The notes under the pieces: generated by a model
Told to the model about the DNA's origin: nothing
Databases searched by the model: none
The model's input: only the letters and a program-made list of their open reading frames with translations
Part shown: in pieces, positions 1-9,546 of the stretch
How the letters are laid out: each line of letters begins with the position of its first letter
Position numbering within the stretch: the first letter of the stretch is position 1
Position numbers and translations under genes: made by a program
Origin: Fulvivirga marina
GTDB lineage: Bacteria; Bacteroidota; Bacteroidia; Cytophagales; Cyclobacteriaceae
Assembly: GCF_016775155.1 (NCBI RefSeq)
Contig: NZ_JAEUGD010000014.1
Span: forward strand, 62,001-126,000
Length of the DNA stretch: 64,000 nucleotides
Direction of reading: 5' to 3'

Positions 1-922
1 TACAGCCTGCGTTTCCTCCGCCTGTAGTATTGAAATTATGTCCTATATCATAGTTGGCATCACCGATTACTGCATCAATAGTCTGTTGTGTTTTTGTATT
101 CCACTCATTTGACCATGGGTCAGCATTCGTGTCCCCAAAGTATATAATATCGTCATTGTTTGCAATTATCTCCATGGTAATGGCAAGGTCCCTTTCGTAG
201 ATACCATTTACTCTGGTCATGGTAATGTTCATTTGGGCCAGAATGTTAGCTTTTTTCTCTGCATCAGTACCTGATCCAGCGAATATATTTCCATATTCTG
301 CATTACATGATAAAGCGAGACGATATTTTCTTAGTTTTTGATCATTTGTTTTTAAGGTTGTAACACCGTTACTTTTTGTCGTTGTAGCTATATGATCATC
401 CATGATACATTGAAAATCCTTTTCATCTTTGTTCAGACTTTTTCTCATGTATATGGCGTAAGTTGAGTTGTCCGACGATACGGGGTCAATATACTCCATG
501 CCTTTTGCAGTCATTAAAAGACCGTGGAAACCTCGCTGATTGGATATACTAAATCGAATTGTTGAGGTTGGGTTATCAATACCTTGTCCTGCATATGATT
601 TTATACCAGGATATTTTTTTGCAAGGTCAGGGTGTAGTGTAGGAGCTTCTACAATGCTGAACTTTTCCATTTTCCCATCGGCGTTCGGGAAGTGTATTAC
701 CTGCGCATTTCTTGAAGATGCTGAGCCTCTCATACCGGTTAGTGACAGCGCCTGCTTTAACCCTTGAAAGTCGAGCATAAGTGTCTTGTAAGTGCCGGAG
801 TTATTAAGTTTACCGCTGATCTTATCCGGGGTTACAGCTTTGGACTCCTTCCAAAAGCTGCTTTGTGTATATCCTGTTGTCAACGCAGATAGTAAAAACA
901 GAATGGTAAAAATTCTTTTCAT
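1..922 (-). CDS. Secreted M12-type metalloprotease, N-terminal part of a tandem copy (runs off left edge)
   Basis: The reading frame is open from the ATG at 922 to the window edge, giving about 307 residues without a stop. By hand comparison it differs from the first 307 residues of the complete neighbour at 1534-5691 at only about 34 positions, so the two are recent paralogs. It starts with a signal peptide (MKRIFTILFLLS..., ending near residue 20) followed by the same propeptide-like region. The zinc motif would lie beyond the edge, so catalytic competence cannot be judged. The upstream region is also duplicated (see 923-1210). Probably an exported, T9SS-delivered peptidase like its neighbour. 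Confidence 0.88.
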   Translation of the reverse strand, partial: MKRIFTILFLLSALTTGYTQSSFWKESKAVTPDKISGKLNNSGTYKTLMLDFQGLKQALSLTGMRGSASSRNAQVIHFPNADGKMEKFSIVEAPTLHPDLAKKYPGIKSYAGQGIDNPTSTIRFSISNQRGFHGLLMTAKGMEYIDPVSSDNSTYAIYMRKSLNKDEKDFQCIMDDHIATTTKSNGVTTLKTNDQKLRKYRLALSCNAEYGNIFAGSGTDAEKKANILAQMNITMTRVNGIYERDLAITMEIIANNDDIIYFGDTNADPWSNEWNTKTQQTIDAVIGDANYDIGHNFNTTGGGNAGC

Positions 923-1210
923 TCGACTGGGTTATTAGGTATTAGTAGTTTACGTAATCACAATTGTACTGCTTTTTTCTTTAAATACCATGTTAACATT
1001 AGTAGGTGTAGGAATAATTCAAGATCATTTTACACTCCTTAACTCAGTGATTTTGAATAGTTTCATGCAACAGCTATTTTGTTTTAGAGTACAGTGTGAA
1101 GCTTTGACGGACGATGAAGATATTGCATTAAGGGTACGCAATGATAGTAAATAAGTCTTTGTGTTCTTATTCAAAGGGTGTTATGTTGGTATGTGCGGTT
1201 ATTATACATG
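923..1210 (+). pseudogene. Duplicated divergent promoter region plus nonsense-mutated 5' end of an ECF sigma factor gene
   Basis: Bases from 922 to about 1205 align with 5691 to about 5977, the protease/sigma intergenic region and the start of the intact sigma gene. A TTG at 1104 begins a reading of 16 sense codons matching the sigma N-terminus (pattern LTDxxDIAxxxR) and is stopped by TAA at 1152-1154, where the intact gene has CAG. Homology continues in the same frame without indels to the GMCGY motif near 1200, then fades. It is therefore a decayed relic of the sigma factor from the same duplication that made the two proteases. Not expected to give a functional sigma factor. Confidence 0.75.
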
Positions 1211-1495
1211 GTAGGTAGTCGTTGTTATATTACGCTACCGTTCATGGAGTGTACCCCAGATTTAAGTTGATAGCTGATTTCAATTCTCTAACAAAGCAGG
1301 GGTATACGTTTTACAGTTAGTAAAAGGTATGGAAGGCATGGGTACGCGTGGGTCGAGGCTATAGAGTTATTTGAGATGGAATCCAATGAGAAACTTAATT
1401 GACCATAGAAGAATATAGGGAATACTTTGAAAAAATGGAGTGGTTGCCCTGAAGCGGATAAAGGAACTGGTGGAAAAAGAGATGGTTAAATAAGA
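1211..1495. other. Non-coding or decayed stretch between the sigma relic and the protease terminator
   Basis: No intact gene seen. Short open pieces on the plus strand look like broken coding sequence: 1447-1493 reads ALKRIKELVEKEMVK and then stops, and a reading ending in FEKMEW sits just upstream in another frame. The family is not recognisable. It may be the remaining junction of the tandem duplication. Confidence 0.4.
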
Positions 1496-1525
1496 AAGGC
1501 CGGCTACCTCGTGATAGCCAGCCTT
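1496..1525 (-). terminator. Hairpin terminator of the metalloprotease gene
   Basis: Inverted repeat AAGGCCGGCTA / TAGCCAGCCTT (11 bp arms with one G-T pair, 8-nt loop) starting 9 nt beyond the stop codon of the minus-strand protease gene. On the minus strand it is followed by a moderately U-rich stretch. Confidence 0.6.
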
Positions 1526-1533
1526 GATTTTAA

Positions 1534-4500
1534 TTATTTTGAAATTACAATAAGTGTGGTGTTTAGCATACTATTACCAACTACCTGTAAGGTGTAAGTT
1601 CCGTTAGCCAATGAAGTTACATCAATGGTTTTCCTGGCATCTCTGTTTACTTCTACAGTTTTTGAAAGTACTTTTCTACCTGTAAAATCGATTACTCTAA
1701 TTTCGGCAGATCCATAAATACCCTCTGTTTGAATAATGATCTCATGGGAAGCTGGATTAGGATACGCTTTCACCTGTTTCGAAGCACGGTCTTCCAGGCC
1801 AGTAATTTCTTCAACAAACTCTACCGAAGAGCCGTCTGAAGTGGTGGTTACCAGGGCTTCGTTACCCGCTAAATCTTTGTAAGAAATTGAAAAAGCGATA
1901 ACTCCTGGGGTATCTCCATTGCGCATAGTACGAATTGCCCGCCATTGAGACTCTACTAATGATGCTGAGACATTAGTGTCCGCAATGGCTACATCCGGAT
2001 TATCTATTTTTTCAGAAGCTTTAAATGAAAGTGTTACTTCATCATCTGGTGTGGCAATGCCTTTATCTGATATGTTTGCAGATTTTATTGAGACATTTTC
2101 AAGTGTCGGTGGAGTTTTGTCAAATTTTACCGAGGACTCATCAGTAGTGGCAAAAGCTTGGTCACCCATATTTCCTGGCAAGTCTTTGTAATCAATCGTA
2201 AATGAGATCTCCCCCTCTATATCTTCACTTTTGAGTGTATATGTGGCACTCCATACATCATTTTCAAAAGTAGTGGCGGCAACACTATTATTTATGTTTA
2301 CAACAGGTGTTGATATTTCCTCATTTGCTTTAAAACTCAAGGTAATCATATCTCCGGTTTTAGCCCATTTACGGTTGAGGTTATTTGAGCTAATGGTAAT
2401 GTCTGATAAAACCGGCGGTGTTTTATCATAAGTCACTGCTGATGCATCTGTAGTTGTTGATATAGGAGTTCCTTTATTTCCTGCAAGATCCGCATATTCA
2501 ATCTTAAATGAGATTTCCCCTTCAGCATCACCCTTAGTTAAGGAGTACGTTGCAATCCAGGTTTCCCCATTAGCTTGAATGGTTGCCAGAGAGTCAGCAA
2601 TAGTAACTACCGGTGTACTAATCTCTTCATTGGGTGTAAAAAGCACCGAAATCGTATTTTCAGTAATTGCAACTGCAGGAGAATAGCTATTGTTCGAACT
2701 AATTGTGACACTTGATAACGTTGGAGCAGTTTTGTCAAAACGTACGGTCGACTCATCAGTGGTAGTTGTCACTTCTTCTCCTGCAACATCCTCTATGTCA
2801 GTATAGTTTATCGTGAATGTTACTTTACCTTCACTATCCGCCGAAGTAAAGGTGTATTTTGCAACCCATACTCCTTCAGAAAGAGATGCTGCCACATCGT
2901 TTCCTTGTATGGTTACTGATGGTGCTTGAATACTCTTGGTAGCGTGGAATTGTAAAGTTACTTCATCGCCTACTTTAGCGAGTTCACCGTTTGCGTTAGA
3001 CGAACTAATACTTACCTCATCCAATGAAGCAATATTTTTTATGTTGACAGTGTAATCTTCAACCTCTCCGTAGTCAAATGATTCGCAAGGTTCGGCAATA
3101 CCATTATATTTCATGCTTACTCTCATTCGTGTAGTTCCGGTAAGTGCACTTAATGGAACGGTAAATAAGCCACTCACAATAGTGTCTCTTGAAGGGGTCT
3201 TTGACCATACTAATTCACCCTCGTCGCTAAAATCTCTATTTTGATTAAAGTCAATCCATACAGCATAGCCTTCATTGTAAGGGTTTGCATTCCATATTGG
3301 AGTAATGCTAATGGCATATTCAGTTCCGGCTACTAATTCCGTACTTATTGATGTATGATCTGAATAACCATTTGAGGGCTCTGTTGTATTAGAAATATTC
3401 CCAAGTTGGAATGAGCTAATATATTCATAACCAGCATTATTTCCTTGAGAAGAACAATAGTTAGAAACCAGTTCATTTGTAGTAAAGGTGACTGCATTGC
3501 TGTACTCGGAGGATGACCCGGTACATTTACTCCTAATCTGTGCCTCGTAGGTTGTACTTGGGATTAAATTGAGTAATTGTTTCGAATTACTTCCTGCCCC
3601 GGTAGTTGTAAATGTTGAGGTCCCTTGAACTCTATATTGTATATCAAAAGAGGCTCCTGTATTTTGATCCCAGGTTAATGAAGCGTCGGATGAATTAACC
3701 TCAGTAACAGTTAGTCCAGTAGGTATAGTGGCATTACAGGTAACGGCTGTTGCTATTTCAAAATCGCTGTCACTGATGTCATAGAAAATATTGCCTACGG
3801 CTTCAATTTTGATCCTGCAATTAGTTGATAAACCACTGGGTACGATCACCTCAGCCATACCATTATTAGGCGCATTGCTTATCAATGTGGTGGGGAAAGT
3901 CTGTCCCCCATCAGTAGACAGAAGTATATTTACATTTGAACAGCTAATAGGAGCCTGATCAGTGTTTGCTACATTCCAGCTCACTACTTGCGTTTGACCC
4001 TCGTACCATGAAATTGAAGAAGTGGGATCAGTCACAAAAAACGGACCCGAGTCACCGTCAACAGTAATTTCCATCAAATCGTCAGAAGTCTGGCCACCAC
4101 CAGCATGATTATCTCTTACGGTCAAAGAAAAATTCATTTTTCTGCTTACAGAAGGTAACATTTCCCATGTAGATCCCATTTTTCCCGCTAACACAGTGCT
4201 GGCTTGAGGCATATACCTGTCAGGAGATGAAGTGCCTTCAAAAGACCTAAAAAGAGGTCCCTGAGACCAACTGGATTCAGGACTTCCGTTTCCCGGAGCT
4301 GTTTCAGGATCGTTTTGTTCCCAGCAATAAGTAAGGGAAGCATTGCCGTCAGGGTCATTTCCGGTACCTTTCAGTACAAAAGGGGTAGACTTTGGAATGG
4401 TGTAATCATTGCCGGCGTTGGCCACCGGAGGATTATTTGAAAGGTCAACAATAACCGGGCAGCTCGAACTTACACCAGACTGGATGTTGGCAGAAATGTC

Positions 4501-5691
4501 CCTGATATTTACATAACCGAAATAAGCATCACTATTGTTTTGGATATTAACCGGACAGATTCCGGCATATCCCATGATGGTGCTTCCACTGGCTGGCTCA
4601 ACCTCGGAAAAGCCACTACCACTTCTACTACAGGTATTCATGGTATGATACCCACCAAACTGGTGTCCCATTTCGTGAGCTACATAGTCAACATCAAATG
4701 GGTCTCCTGTAGGGTCAGATTTGCCTGTATAACCACTGCCTTTTTCTCCTGATATACATACGCAACCGATACAGCCAGCATTTCCACCACCTGTGGTATT
4801 AAAGTTATGTCCTATATCATAGTTGGCATCACCGATCACCGCATCAATAGTTTGCTGTGTTTTACTATTCCATTCAATCGACCATGGGTCGGCATCTATG
4901 TCCCCGAAGTAGATAATCTCATCATTGTTAGGGACTAATTCCATGGTAATAGCGAGGTCTCTTTCATAGATGCCATTTACTCTGGTCATGGTTATGTTCA
5001 TCTGGGCCAGAATGTTAGCTTTTTTCTCAACATCGGTGCCTGATCCGGCGAATATATTTCCGTATTCTGCACTACATGATAGGGCAAGACGATATTTCCT
5101 TAGTTTCTGATCATTTGTTTTTAAGGTTGTAACACCTTTGCTTTTTGTCGTTGTAGCCATATGATCATCCATGATACACTGAAAGTCCTTTTCATCTCTG
5201 TTCATACTTTTTCTCTTGTATATGGCGTAAGTTGAGTTGTCCGACGATATGGGATCAATATACTCCATGCCTTTTGCAGTCATTAAAAGACCGTGGAAGC
5301 CTCGCTGATTGGATATACTAAAGCGAATTGTTGAGGTTGGGTTATCCATACCTTGTCCTGCATATGATTTTATACCAGGATATTTTTTTGCAAGGTCAGG
5401 GTGTAGTGTTGGGGCTTCTACAATACTGAACTTTTCCATTTTTCCATCGGCGTTCGGGAAGTGTATCACCTGCGTATTTCTTGAAGATGCTGAGCCTCTC
5501 ATACCGGTTAGTGACAGCGCCTGCTTCAACCCTTGAAAGTCGAGCACCAATGCTTTGTAAGCATTGGCGTTATTAAGTTTACGGTTGACCTTATTCGAGC
5601 TCACAGCTTTGGACTCTTTCCAAAAACTGTTTTGAGTATACCCCATGGTCCATACAGATATTAAAAACAGAATGGTAAAAATTCTTTTCAT
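1534..5691 (-). CDS. Secreted reprolysin-like (M12) zinc metalloprotease with FN3, GEVED, Ig-like repeats and T9SS sorting domain
   Basis: 1385 residues. Signal peptide 1-20. The catalytic domain carries HEMGHQFGGYH at about 337-347 (HExxHxxGxxH zinc site) and a following IMGYAG Met-turn, as in M12B/reprolysin-like peptidases. Then come a PKD/Ig-like domain near 420-530 (motif PPVANAGND), a fibronectin type III domain about 655-740, a GEVED-type domain ending GEVEDYTV near 880, four tandem Ig-like repeats of about 100 residues (starting near 890, 985, 1087 and 1192, most opening FDKTxPTL), and a C-terminal sorting domain from about 1305 (YPNPA ... NGTYTLQV) typical of T9SS substrates. The protein should be exported and then released or anchored at the surface. 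It is divergent from the sigma factor gene at 5876, with 184 nt between. Substrate unknown. Confidence 0.93.
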   Translation of the reverse strand: MKRIFTILFLISVWTMGYTQNSFWKESKAVSSNKVNRKLNNANAYKALVLDFQGLKQALSLTGMRGSASSRNTQVIHFPNADGKMEKFSIVEAPTLHPDLAKKYPGIKSYAGQGMDNPTSTIRFSISNQRGFHGLLMTAKGMEYIDPISSDNSTYAIYKRKSMNRDEKDFQCIMDDHMATTTKSKGVTTLKTNDQKLRKYRLALSCSAEYGNIFAGSGTDVEKKANILAQMNITMTRVNGIYERDLAITMELVPNNDEIIYFGDIDADPWSIEWNSKTQQTIDAVIGDANYDIGHNFNTTGGGNAGCIGCVCISGEKGSGYTGKSDPTGDPFDVDYVAHEMGHQFGGYHTMNTCSRSGSGFSEVEPASGSTIMGYAGICPVNIQNNSDAYFGYVNIRDISANIQSGVSSSCPVIVDLSNNPPVANAGNDYTIPKSTPFVLKGTGNDPDGNASLTYCWEQNDPETAPGNGSPESSWSQGPLFRSFEGTSSPDRYMPQASTVLAGKMGSTWEMLPSVSRKMNFSLTVRDNHAGGGQTSDDLMEITVDGDSGPFFVTDPTSSISWYEGQTQVVSWNVANTDQAPISCSNVNILLSTDGGQTFPTTLISNAPNNGMAEVIVPSGLSTNCRIKIEAVGNIFYDISDSDFEIATAVTCNATIPTGLTVTEVNSSDASLTWDQNTGASFDIQYRVQGTSTFTTTGAGSNSKQLLNLIPSTTYEAQIRSKCTGSSSEYSNAVTFTTNELVSNYCSSQGNNAGYEYISSFQLGNISNTTEPSNGYSDHTSISTELVAGTEYAISITPIWNANPYNEGYAVWIDFNQNRDFSDEGELVWSKTPSRDTIVSGLFTVPLSALTGTTRMRVSMKYNGIAEPCESFDYGEVEDYTVNIKNIASLDEVSISSSNANGELAKVGDEVTLQFHATKSIQAPSVTIQGNDVAASLSEGVWVAKYTFTSADSEGKVTFTINYTDIEDVAGEEVTTTTDESTVRFDKTAPTLSSVTISSNNSYSPAVAITENTISVLFTPNEEISTPVVTIADSLATIQANGETWIATYSLTKGDAEGEISFKIEYADLAGNKGTPISTTTDASAVTYDKTPPVLSDITISSNNLNRKWAKTGDMITLSFKANEEISTPVVNINNSVAATTFENDVWSATYTLKSEDIEGEISFTIDYKDLPGNMGDQAFATTDESSVKFDKTPPTLENVSIKSANISDKGIATPDDEVTLSFKASEKIDNPDVAIADTNVSASLVESQWRAIRTMRNGDTPGVIAFSISYKDLAGNEALVTTTSDGSSVEFVEEITGLEDRASKQVKAYPNPASHEIIIQTEGIYGSAEIRVIDFTGRKVLSKTVEVNRDARKTIDVTSLANGTYTLQVVGNSMLNTTLIVISK

Positions 5692-5875
5692 TCGACTAAA
5701 TAGTTAATTATTAATGGTTTATGGGGAGGTGCAATTGTACGTTTTTTTCTTTAAATACCATGTTAGTATTAGTAGGTGCAGGAATAATTCAAGGTCATTT
5801 TTACACTGCTTAACCCAATGCCTTGAATAGTTTTATATAACGGCTATTTTTGTTTTTATACTACAGCATGAAGCC

Positions 5876-6481
5876 TTGACCGACCTCCAAGATATTGCAT
5901 TTAAAATCCGCTCCGGAGATGAGCAGGCCTTTGAACACTTATTCAAGGTGCATTATTCAGGTATGTGCGGTTATGCATTGAGGTATGTGGAGGATAGCGC
6001 ACAGGCCGAGGAGGTTGTTCAGGATGTTTTCCTGGGATTCTGGGAAAAACGTTTGACTTTGGAGATAACTGGTTCCCTTGAGGCTTATCTCTATCGTTCA
6101 GTTAGGAATAAATGTCTCAATCATATTAAGCATGAGAAAGTGAAGTACCGTTTTGCGATGTCTCATGTTTCTTCGCAGTCTATAGAAGAAAGAAGGGTGG
6201 ATGATAAAGTTGTTGAACTTGAACTTCGTGAAAAAATTGAAGCATGTGTAGATCAGTTGCCACCAGAGCGCAAACGAATATTTAAACTTAGCAGGGAGGA
6301 GGGAATGAAGTATAAGGACATAGCTGCCCAACTGGATATTTCTATTAAAACTGTGGAGACTCAGATGGGTAAGGCGTTAAAGTTTTTGAGGGAAAATTTA
6401 ATGGAATATTTACCTGCACTAGCTATTATGCTTAAGGCTTTGGTTATAATGAAGGAATGTTTGGTAAAAATTTTTAGCTAA
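5876..6481 (+). CDS. ECF RNA polymerase sigma factor, FecI/RpoE-like
   Basis: 201 residues. Sigma region 2 lies about 20-90 (motif EEVVQDVFLGFWEK) and region 4 about 125-180 (PPERKRIFKLSREEG ... IAAQLDISIKTVETQM, a helix-turn-helix). It should redirect RNA polymerase to target promoters under control of the FecR protein encoded next. The start is a TTG: the ATG at 5868 is out of frame and stops after three codons, and the frame is closed by a TAG at 5828 with no in-frame ATG or GTG between. The last about 22 residues are strongly hydrophobic, an unusual tail. A dead copy of its 5' end lies at 1104-1210. Confidence 0.9.
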   Translation: MTDLQDIAFKIRSGDEQAFEHLFKVHYSGMCGYALRYVEDSAQAEEVVQDVFLGFWEKRLTLEITGSLEAYLYRSVRNKCLNHIKHEKVKYRFAMSHVSSQSIEERRVDDKVVELELREKIEACVDQLPPERKRIFKLSREEGMKYKDIAAQLDISIKTVETQMGKALKFLRENLMEYLPALAIMLKALVIMKECLVKIFS

Positions 6482-6526
6482 AGAGTAGGGTTAAATGAAA
6501 GTTAAGTTGTCAGTATATACAAGGTA

Positions 6527-7540
6527 ATGGAAAATGATCACTTAAACATAGATGAGGAGCTGCTGGCTTCATATATGGCGGGAGAGTCCAGTGCTAATGA
6601 TCGGAGAGTTGTTGAGCAATGGATAGAGCAGTCAGATGCCAACAAACAGTATTTTAGGAAACTAAAAATTCTTTGGGAAAATACAGGACGGGTATTCCCT
6701 GCTCAGGATGCAGATGTGGATGTAGATCGGGCCTGGAGTAAATTCAGGCAAAGGGCCGGCTCTACGAACGATGGGGTAGCCATATCAACAAGCCGCAATC
6801 TATATTTTTACTTATCGCGTATTGCAGCGGTGTTTGTTATAGGACTTGTTATTTATCTGGTCTATCAATCATTGGAGGAGCCCCAGGGTTTAAAGGAAAT
6901 AGTAGTGACAGCAAAAGGGATCACAATTTCTGATACATTGCCTGACGGGTCATGGGTGTCTCTTAATAAGCATTCTGAAATTGCATTTGATGAGCAGTTT
7001 TCAGAGACTAAGAGATTGGTAAGTCTTAGGGGAGAAGCGTTTTTTGATGTAGTAAAAGATAATTTCAAGCCTTTTGTGATAAAGACCCATGGTGCAGTTA
7101 TCAAAGTATTAGGCACTTCTTTTTATGTCAGGAACTATGATAGTTTGAATCTTATCGAAGTAGGTGTGGAAGAAGGAATTGTGCAGGTTACCTGTAATGA
7201 TAAAGAAGTGATACTTCAGGCTGGAGAATATATATCAATAAACAAGCACCGTCAGGAGTTTGCAGAAGTTCAGAGCTATGATCCCAATGATATTTTCTGG
7301 ATGTCAGAAACGATAGAATTCGAAAAAGAACGGCTTGAATACGTTTTTTCAACATTGGAAAAAGCTTATAACATCTCCATTGATGTTGACAATACCCAAA
7401 TTCTAAATTGCAGGCTTACCGGTAAGTTTTACAAAGAGCCAGTTGAGCATGTTTTCGAGATCATAGATGCCAATTTTGGTTTTATAACTACTAAAAAGAA
7501 AGGCCGTTTTACTGTTTCCGGAAATGGTTGTGATCAATAG
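6527..7540 (+). CDS. FecR-family anti-sigma factor / signal transducer
   Basis: 337 residues. A cytoplasmic N-terminal sigma-binding region (1-90, ASYMAGESS ... VEQWI) is followed by one membrane helix at about 96-115, the periplasmic FecR domain about 127-220 (LPDGSWVSLNKHS ... LRGEAFFDV ... VIKVLGTSFYVR) and a DUF4974-type C-terminal domain about 262-332. It should hold the sigma factor inactive and pass on a periplasmic signal. It lies 45 nt after the sigma gene, and its 3' end overlaps the next gene by 17 nt, so the three are probably co-transcribed. Confidence 0.92.
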   Translation: MENDHLNIDEELLASYMAGESSANDRRVVEQWIEQSDANKQYFRKLKILWENTGRVFPAQDADVDVDRAWSKFRQRAGSTNDGVAISTSRNLYFYLSRIAAVFVIGLVIYLVYQSLEEPQGLKEIVVTAKGITISDTLPDGSWVSLNKHSEIAFDEQFSETKRLVSLRGEAFFDVVKDNFKPFVIKTHGAVIKVLGTSFYVRNYDSLNLIEVGVEEGIVQVTCNDKEVILQAGEYISINKHRQEFAEVQSYDPNDIFWMSETIEFEKERLEYVFSTLEKAYNISIDVDNTQILNCRLTGKFYKEPVEHVFEIIDANFGFITTKKKGRFTVSGNGCDQ

Positions 7541-9473
7541 CAAACTGAAATACGGGCTGCTAATGGTCTTTGTTCTGCATGTTTTTCATTGTAGAGCCCA
7601 GCGAGAAAATGTTTTGCAAAGAAAAGTCAGTATAACTACGGAGCACATCTCGCTTTCTGAAAGCCTGGCTATATTATCCAGTGAGGCAGGCTTTACTTTT
7701 TCATATGATGCCTCTATTCTTTCCGCAGACCGGAAAGTATCCATACATGCAGAGAGACAATCTTTAAGGAAAGTGCTGGATGATATTTTGCCAGAAGATG
7801 TTGAGTACAGAATGAGTGGAAGCCACCTGATACTCCTTAGAAAGGTAGCCAAACCTTCTGGTAACCGAAAGACTGGTTATCAGGTGACAGGTAAGGTCTA
7901 CCAAGCTTCAAATAACACTCCTCTAAAGGATGTTGTAGTATATGAGGTGGGCAGCCTGGCGTCAGCGGTAACGGATGAAAATGGCTTCTTTTTGATTGTA
8001 GTACCTACCGGGTTTGAACAATTAGGACTGTCATTCAGCCGTAAAAATATCCGGGATACTGTTATACTTATTCCGTCGAGTGACCAAAATATAGATATAA
8101 CGCTACGAATCAGCGAAAGTGCCAGACAGGTTATGGGAATTACAGCCTTACCCATTGGTCAATCTCAACCAGTGGAATCTTTGCAGTTCGTACAAAGGTT
8201 AGTTTCGGATAAATCACTTTTAAGAACGGAAAACTCAGAGCTGGTACTTAGTAAGGTTGGGCAAATATCCATACTCCCAAAGTGGGGAACAAATTTGAAA
8301 ATGAGTGGCTTAGTAGAGAATGATTTTTCAGTTAATATCATGGTTGGCTATGCCTATGGAGTTAATCGGTTTGAACTGGGAGGGCTTTTTAATGTTATTC
8401 GTAGAGATGTTGACGGTGTACAGGCGAGCGGTGTTGGTAATTTTGTAGGGGGAGATGTTCATGGCCTTCAGTTGGGAGGTGTTTTTAACCATAATCGAGG
8501 GTCGTTTGGAGGTTTTCAGGCTGCGGGGATTAATAACATGGTAATTGACTCACTGAAAGGGGTGCAGTTGGCAGGTATCAGCAATGTACTACAAGGTGAA
8601 ATGAGAGGAATTCAAATTTCAGGTATTAACAACCTGACAACCAGAAGTGTTAACGGGCTTCAGCTAGGAGGACTCACCAATATTACTCTACAGGATGTTC
8701 AAAGTGTACAAATAGCAGGGATATACAATAAAGGAAGAAAAATTAAGGGAGTGCAATTCGCCGGATTGGTCAACGTGGCTGCCAGGACTGCTAAAGGTTT
8801 GCAGCTGGCAGGGCTTATGAATGTAGCCGGAGATATAAAGGGGGTACAGTTTGCAGGCTTGGGTAATGTGTCCAGGGGAACAGTGTCCGGTGTACAGATT
8901 GGGGGAATATTCAATTATGCCAAAAATGCTAAAAGCAGTCAGATAGCTCTTCTTAATTGGGCAGATTCAGCGTCAGGAACACCGATAGGATTGTTGAGCT
9001 ATGTGAAAAATGGATTTCGGGCACTGAAGTTATCAAGCAATGAACTTTTTCCTCTGGAGTTATCTGTTAAAACTGGCGTCAGGCATTTTTATAATTCCTT
9101 TTCTTTTGGGTATGGCAATTGGCAGGGAGGTAGAAGGTGGGGTTTTGGCTATGGAGTAGGTACACAGCGAATATTGTCTGAGAATACATCGCTTATATTT
9201 CAGTATAATGCCTTTTGGGTAAGTGAAGAAAAAGAACTTCAGAAAGACCTGAGCCTTTTAAATCGTGTTAATTTGAGCTGGAGTTATCATGAAAAAAATA
9301 TAGCATTTACCGCAGGACCAACGGTCAATATTTGGCTATCAGAGTGGAAGGATGCCCAAACAGGAGAATACCGAACAAACCTAGCTCCTTATTCCATAAC
9401 CAGAGGAAATTTAGGAACTACACGTTTGCAATTATGGATAGGAGGAGAGGTGGGTATTCAAATATTTCGCTAA
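7524..9473 (+). CDS. STN-domain protein with carboxypeptidase-regulatory-like domain and LA_2272-type surface repeats
   Basis: 649 residues. Signal peptide about 1-26 (ends CRAQ). The STN (secretin/TonB short N-terminal) domain is at about 35-108 and a CarboxypepD_reg-like beta-sandwich at about 118-195. From about 280 to 490 there are some 11-12 tandem repeats of 15-16 residues with core GVQLAGLxN, resembling the LA_2272 surface-repeat family. The last 150 residues look like outer-membrane beta strands. In classical systems the STN domain is on the TonB receptor and contacts FecR; here it is on a separate protein between fecR and the receptor gene. I infer a sensor or adaptor role at the outer membrane; the ligand is unknown. 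Confidence 0.8.
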   Translation: MVVINSKLKYGLLMVFVLHVFHCRAQRENVLQRKVSITTEHISLSESLAILSSEAGFTFSYDASILSADRKVSIHAERQSLRKVLDDILPEDVEYRMSGSHLILLRKVAKPSGNRKTGYQVTGKVYQASNNTPLKDVVVYEVGSLASAVTDENGFFLIVVPTGFEQLGLSFSRKNIRDTVILIPSSDQNIDITLRISESARQVMGITALPIGQSQPVESLQFVQRLVSDKSLLRTENSELVLSKVGQISILPKWGTNLKMSGLVENDFSVNIMVGYAYGVNRFELGGLFNVIRRDVDGVQASGVGNFVGGDVHGLQLGGVFNHNRGSFGGFQAAGINNMVIDSLKGVQLAGISNVLQGEMRGIQISGINNLTTRSVNGLQLGGLTNITLQDVQSVQIAGIYNKGRKIKGVQFAGLVNVAARTAKGLQLAGLMNVAGDIKGVQFAGLGNVSRGTVSGVQIGGIFNYAKNAKSSQIALLNWADSASGTPIGLLSYVKNGFRALKLSSNELFPLELSVKTGVRHFYNSFSFGYGNWQGGRRWGFGYGVGTQRILSENTSLIFQYNAFWVSEEKELQKDLSLLNRVNLSWSYHEKNIAFTAGPTVNIWLSEWKDAQTGEYRTNLAPYSITRGNLGTTRLQLWIGGEVGIQIFR

Positions 9474-9546
9474 CTCTACCATTCTGAAATATTATTTAAA
9501 AAAAACAGTTTCGGAGTAAGGGTAGCAGAAAGGTTGGTTGTCATTC

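Noticed and set aside
5309-5536. 75-codon plus-strand frame, present in both protease copies (also 540-767)
   Set aside because: Lies fully antisense to the well-supported protease coding sequence; it is kept only because the two copies are nearly identical.
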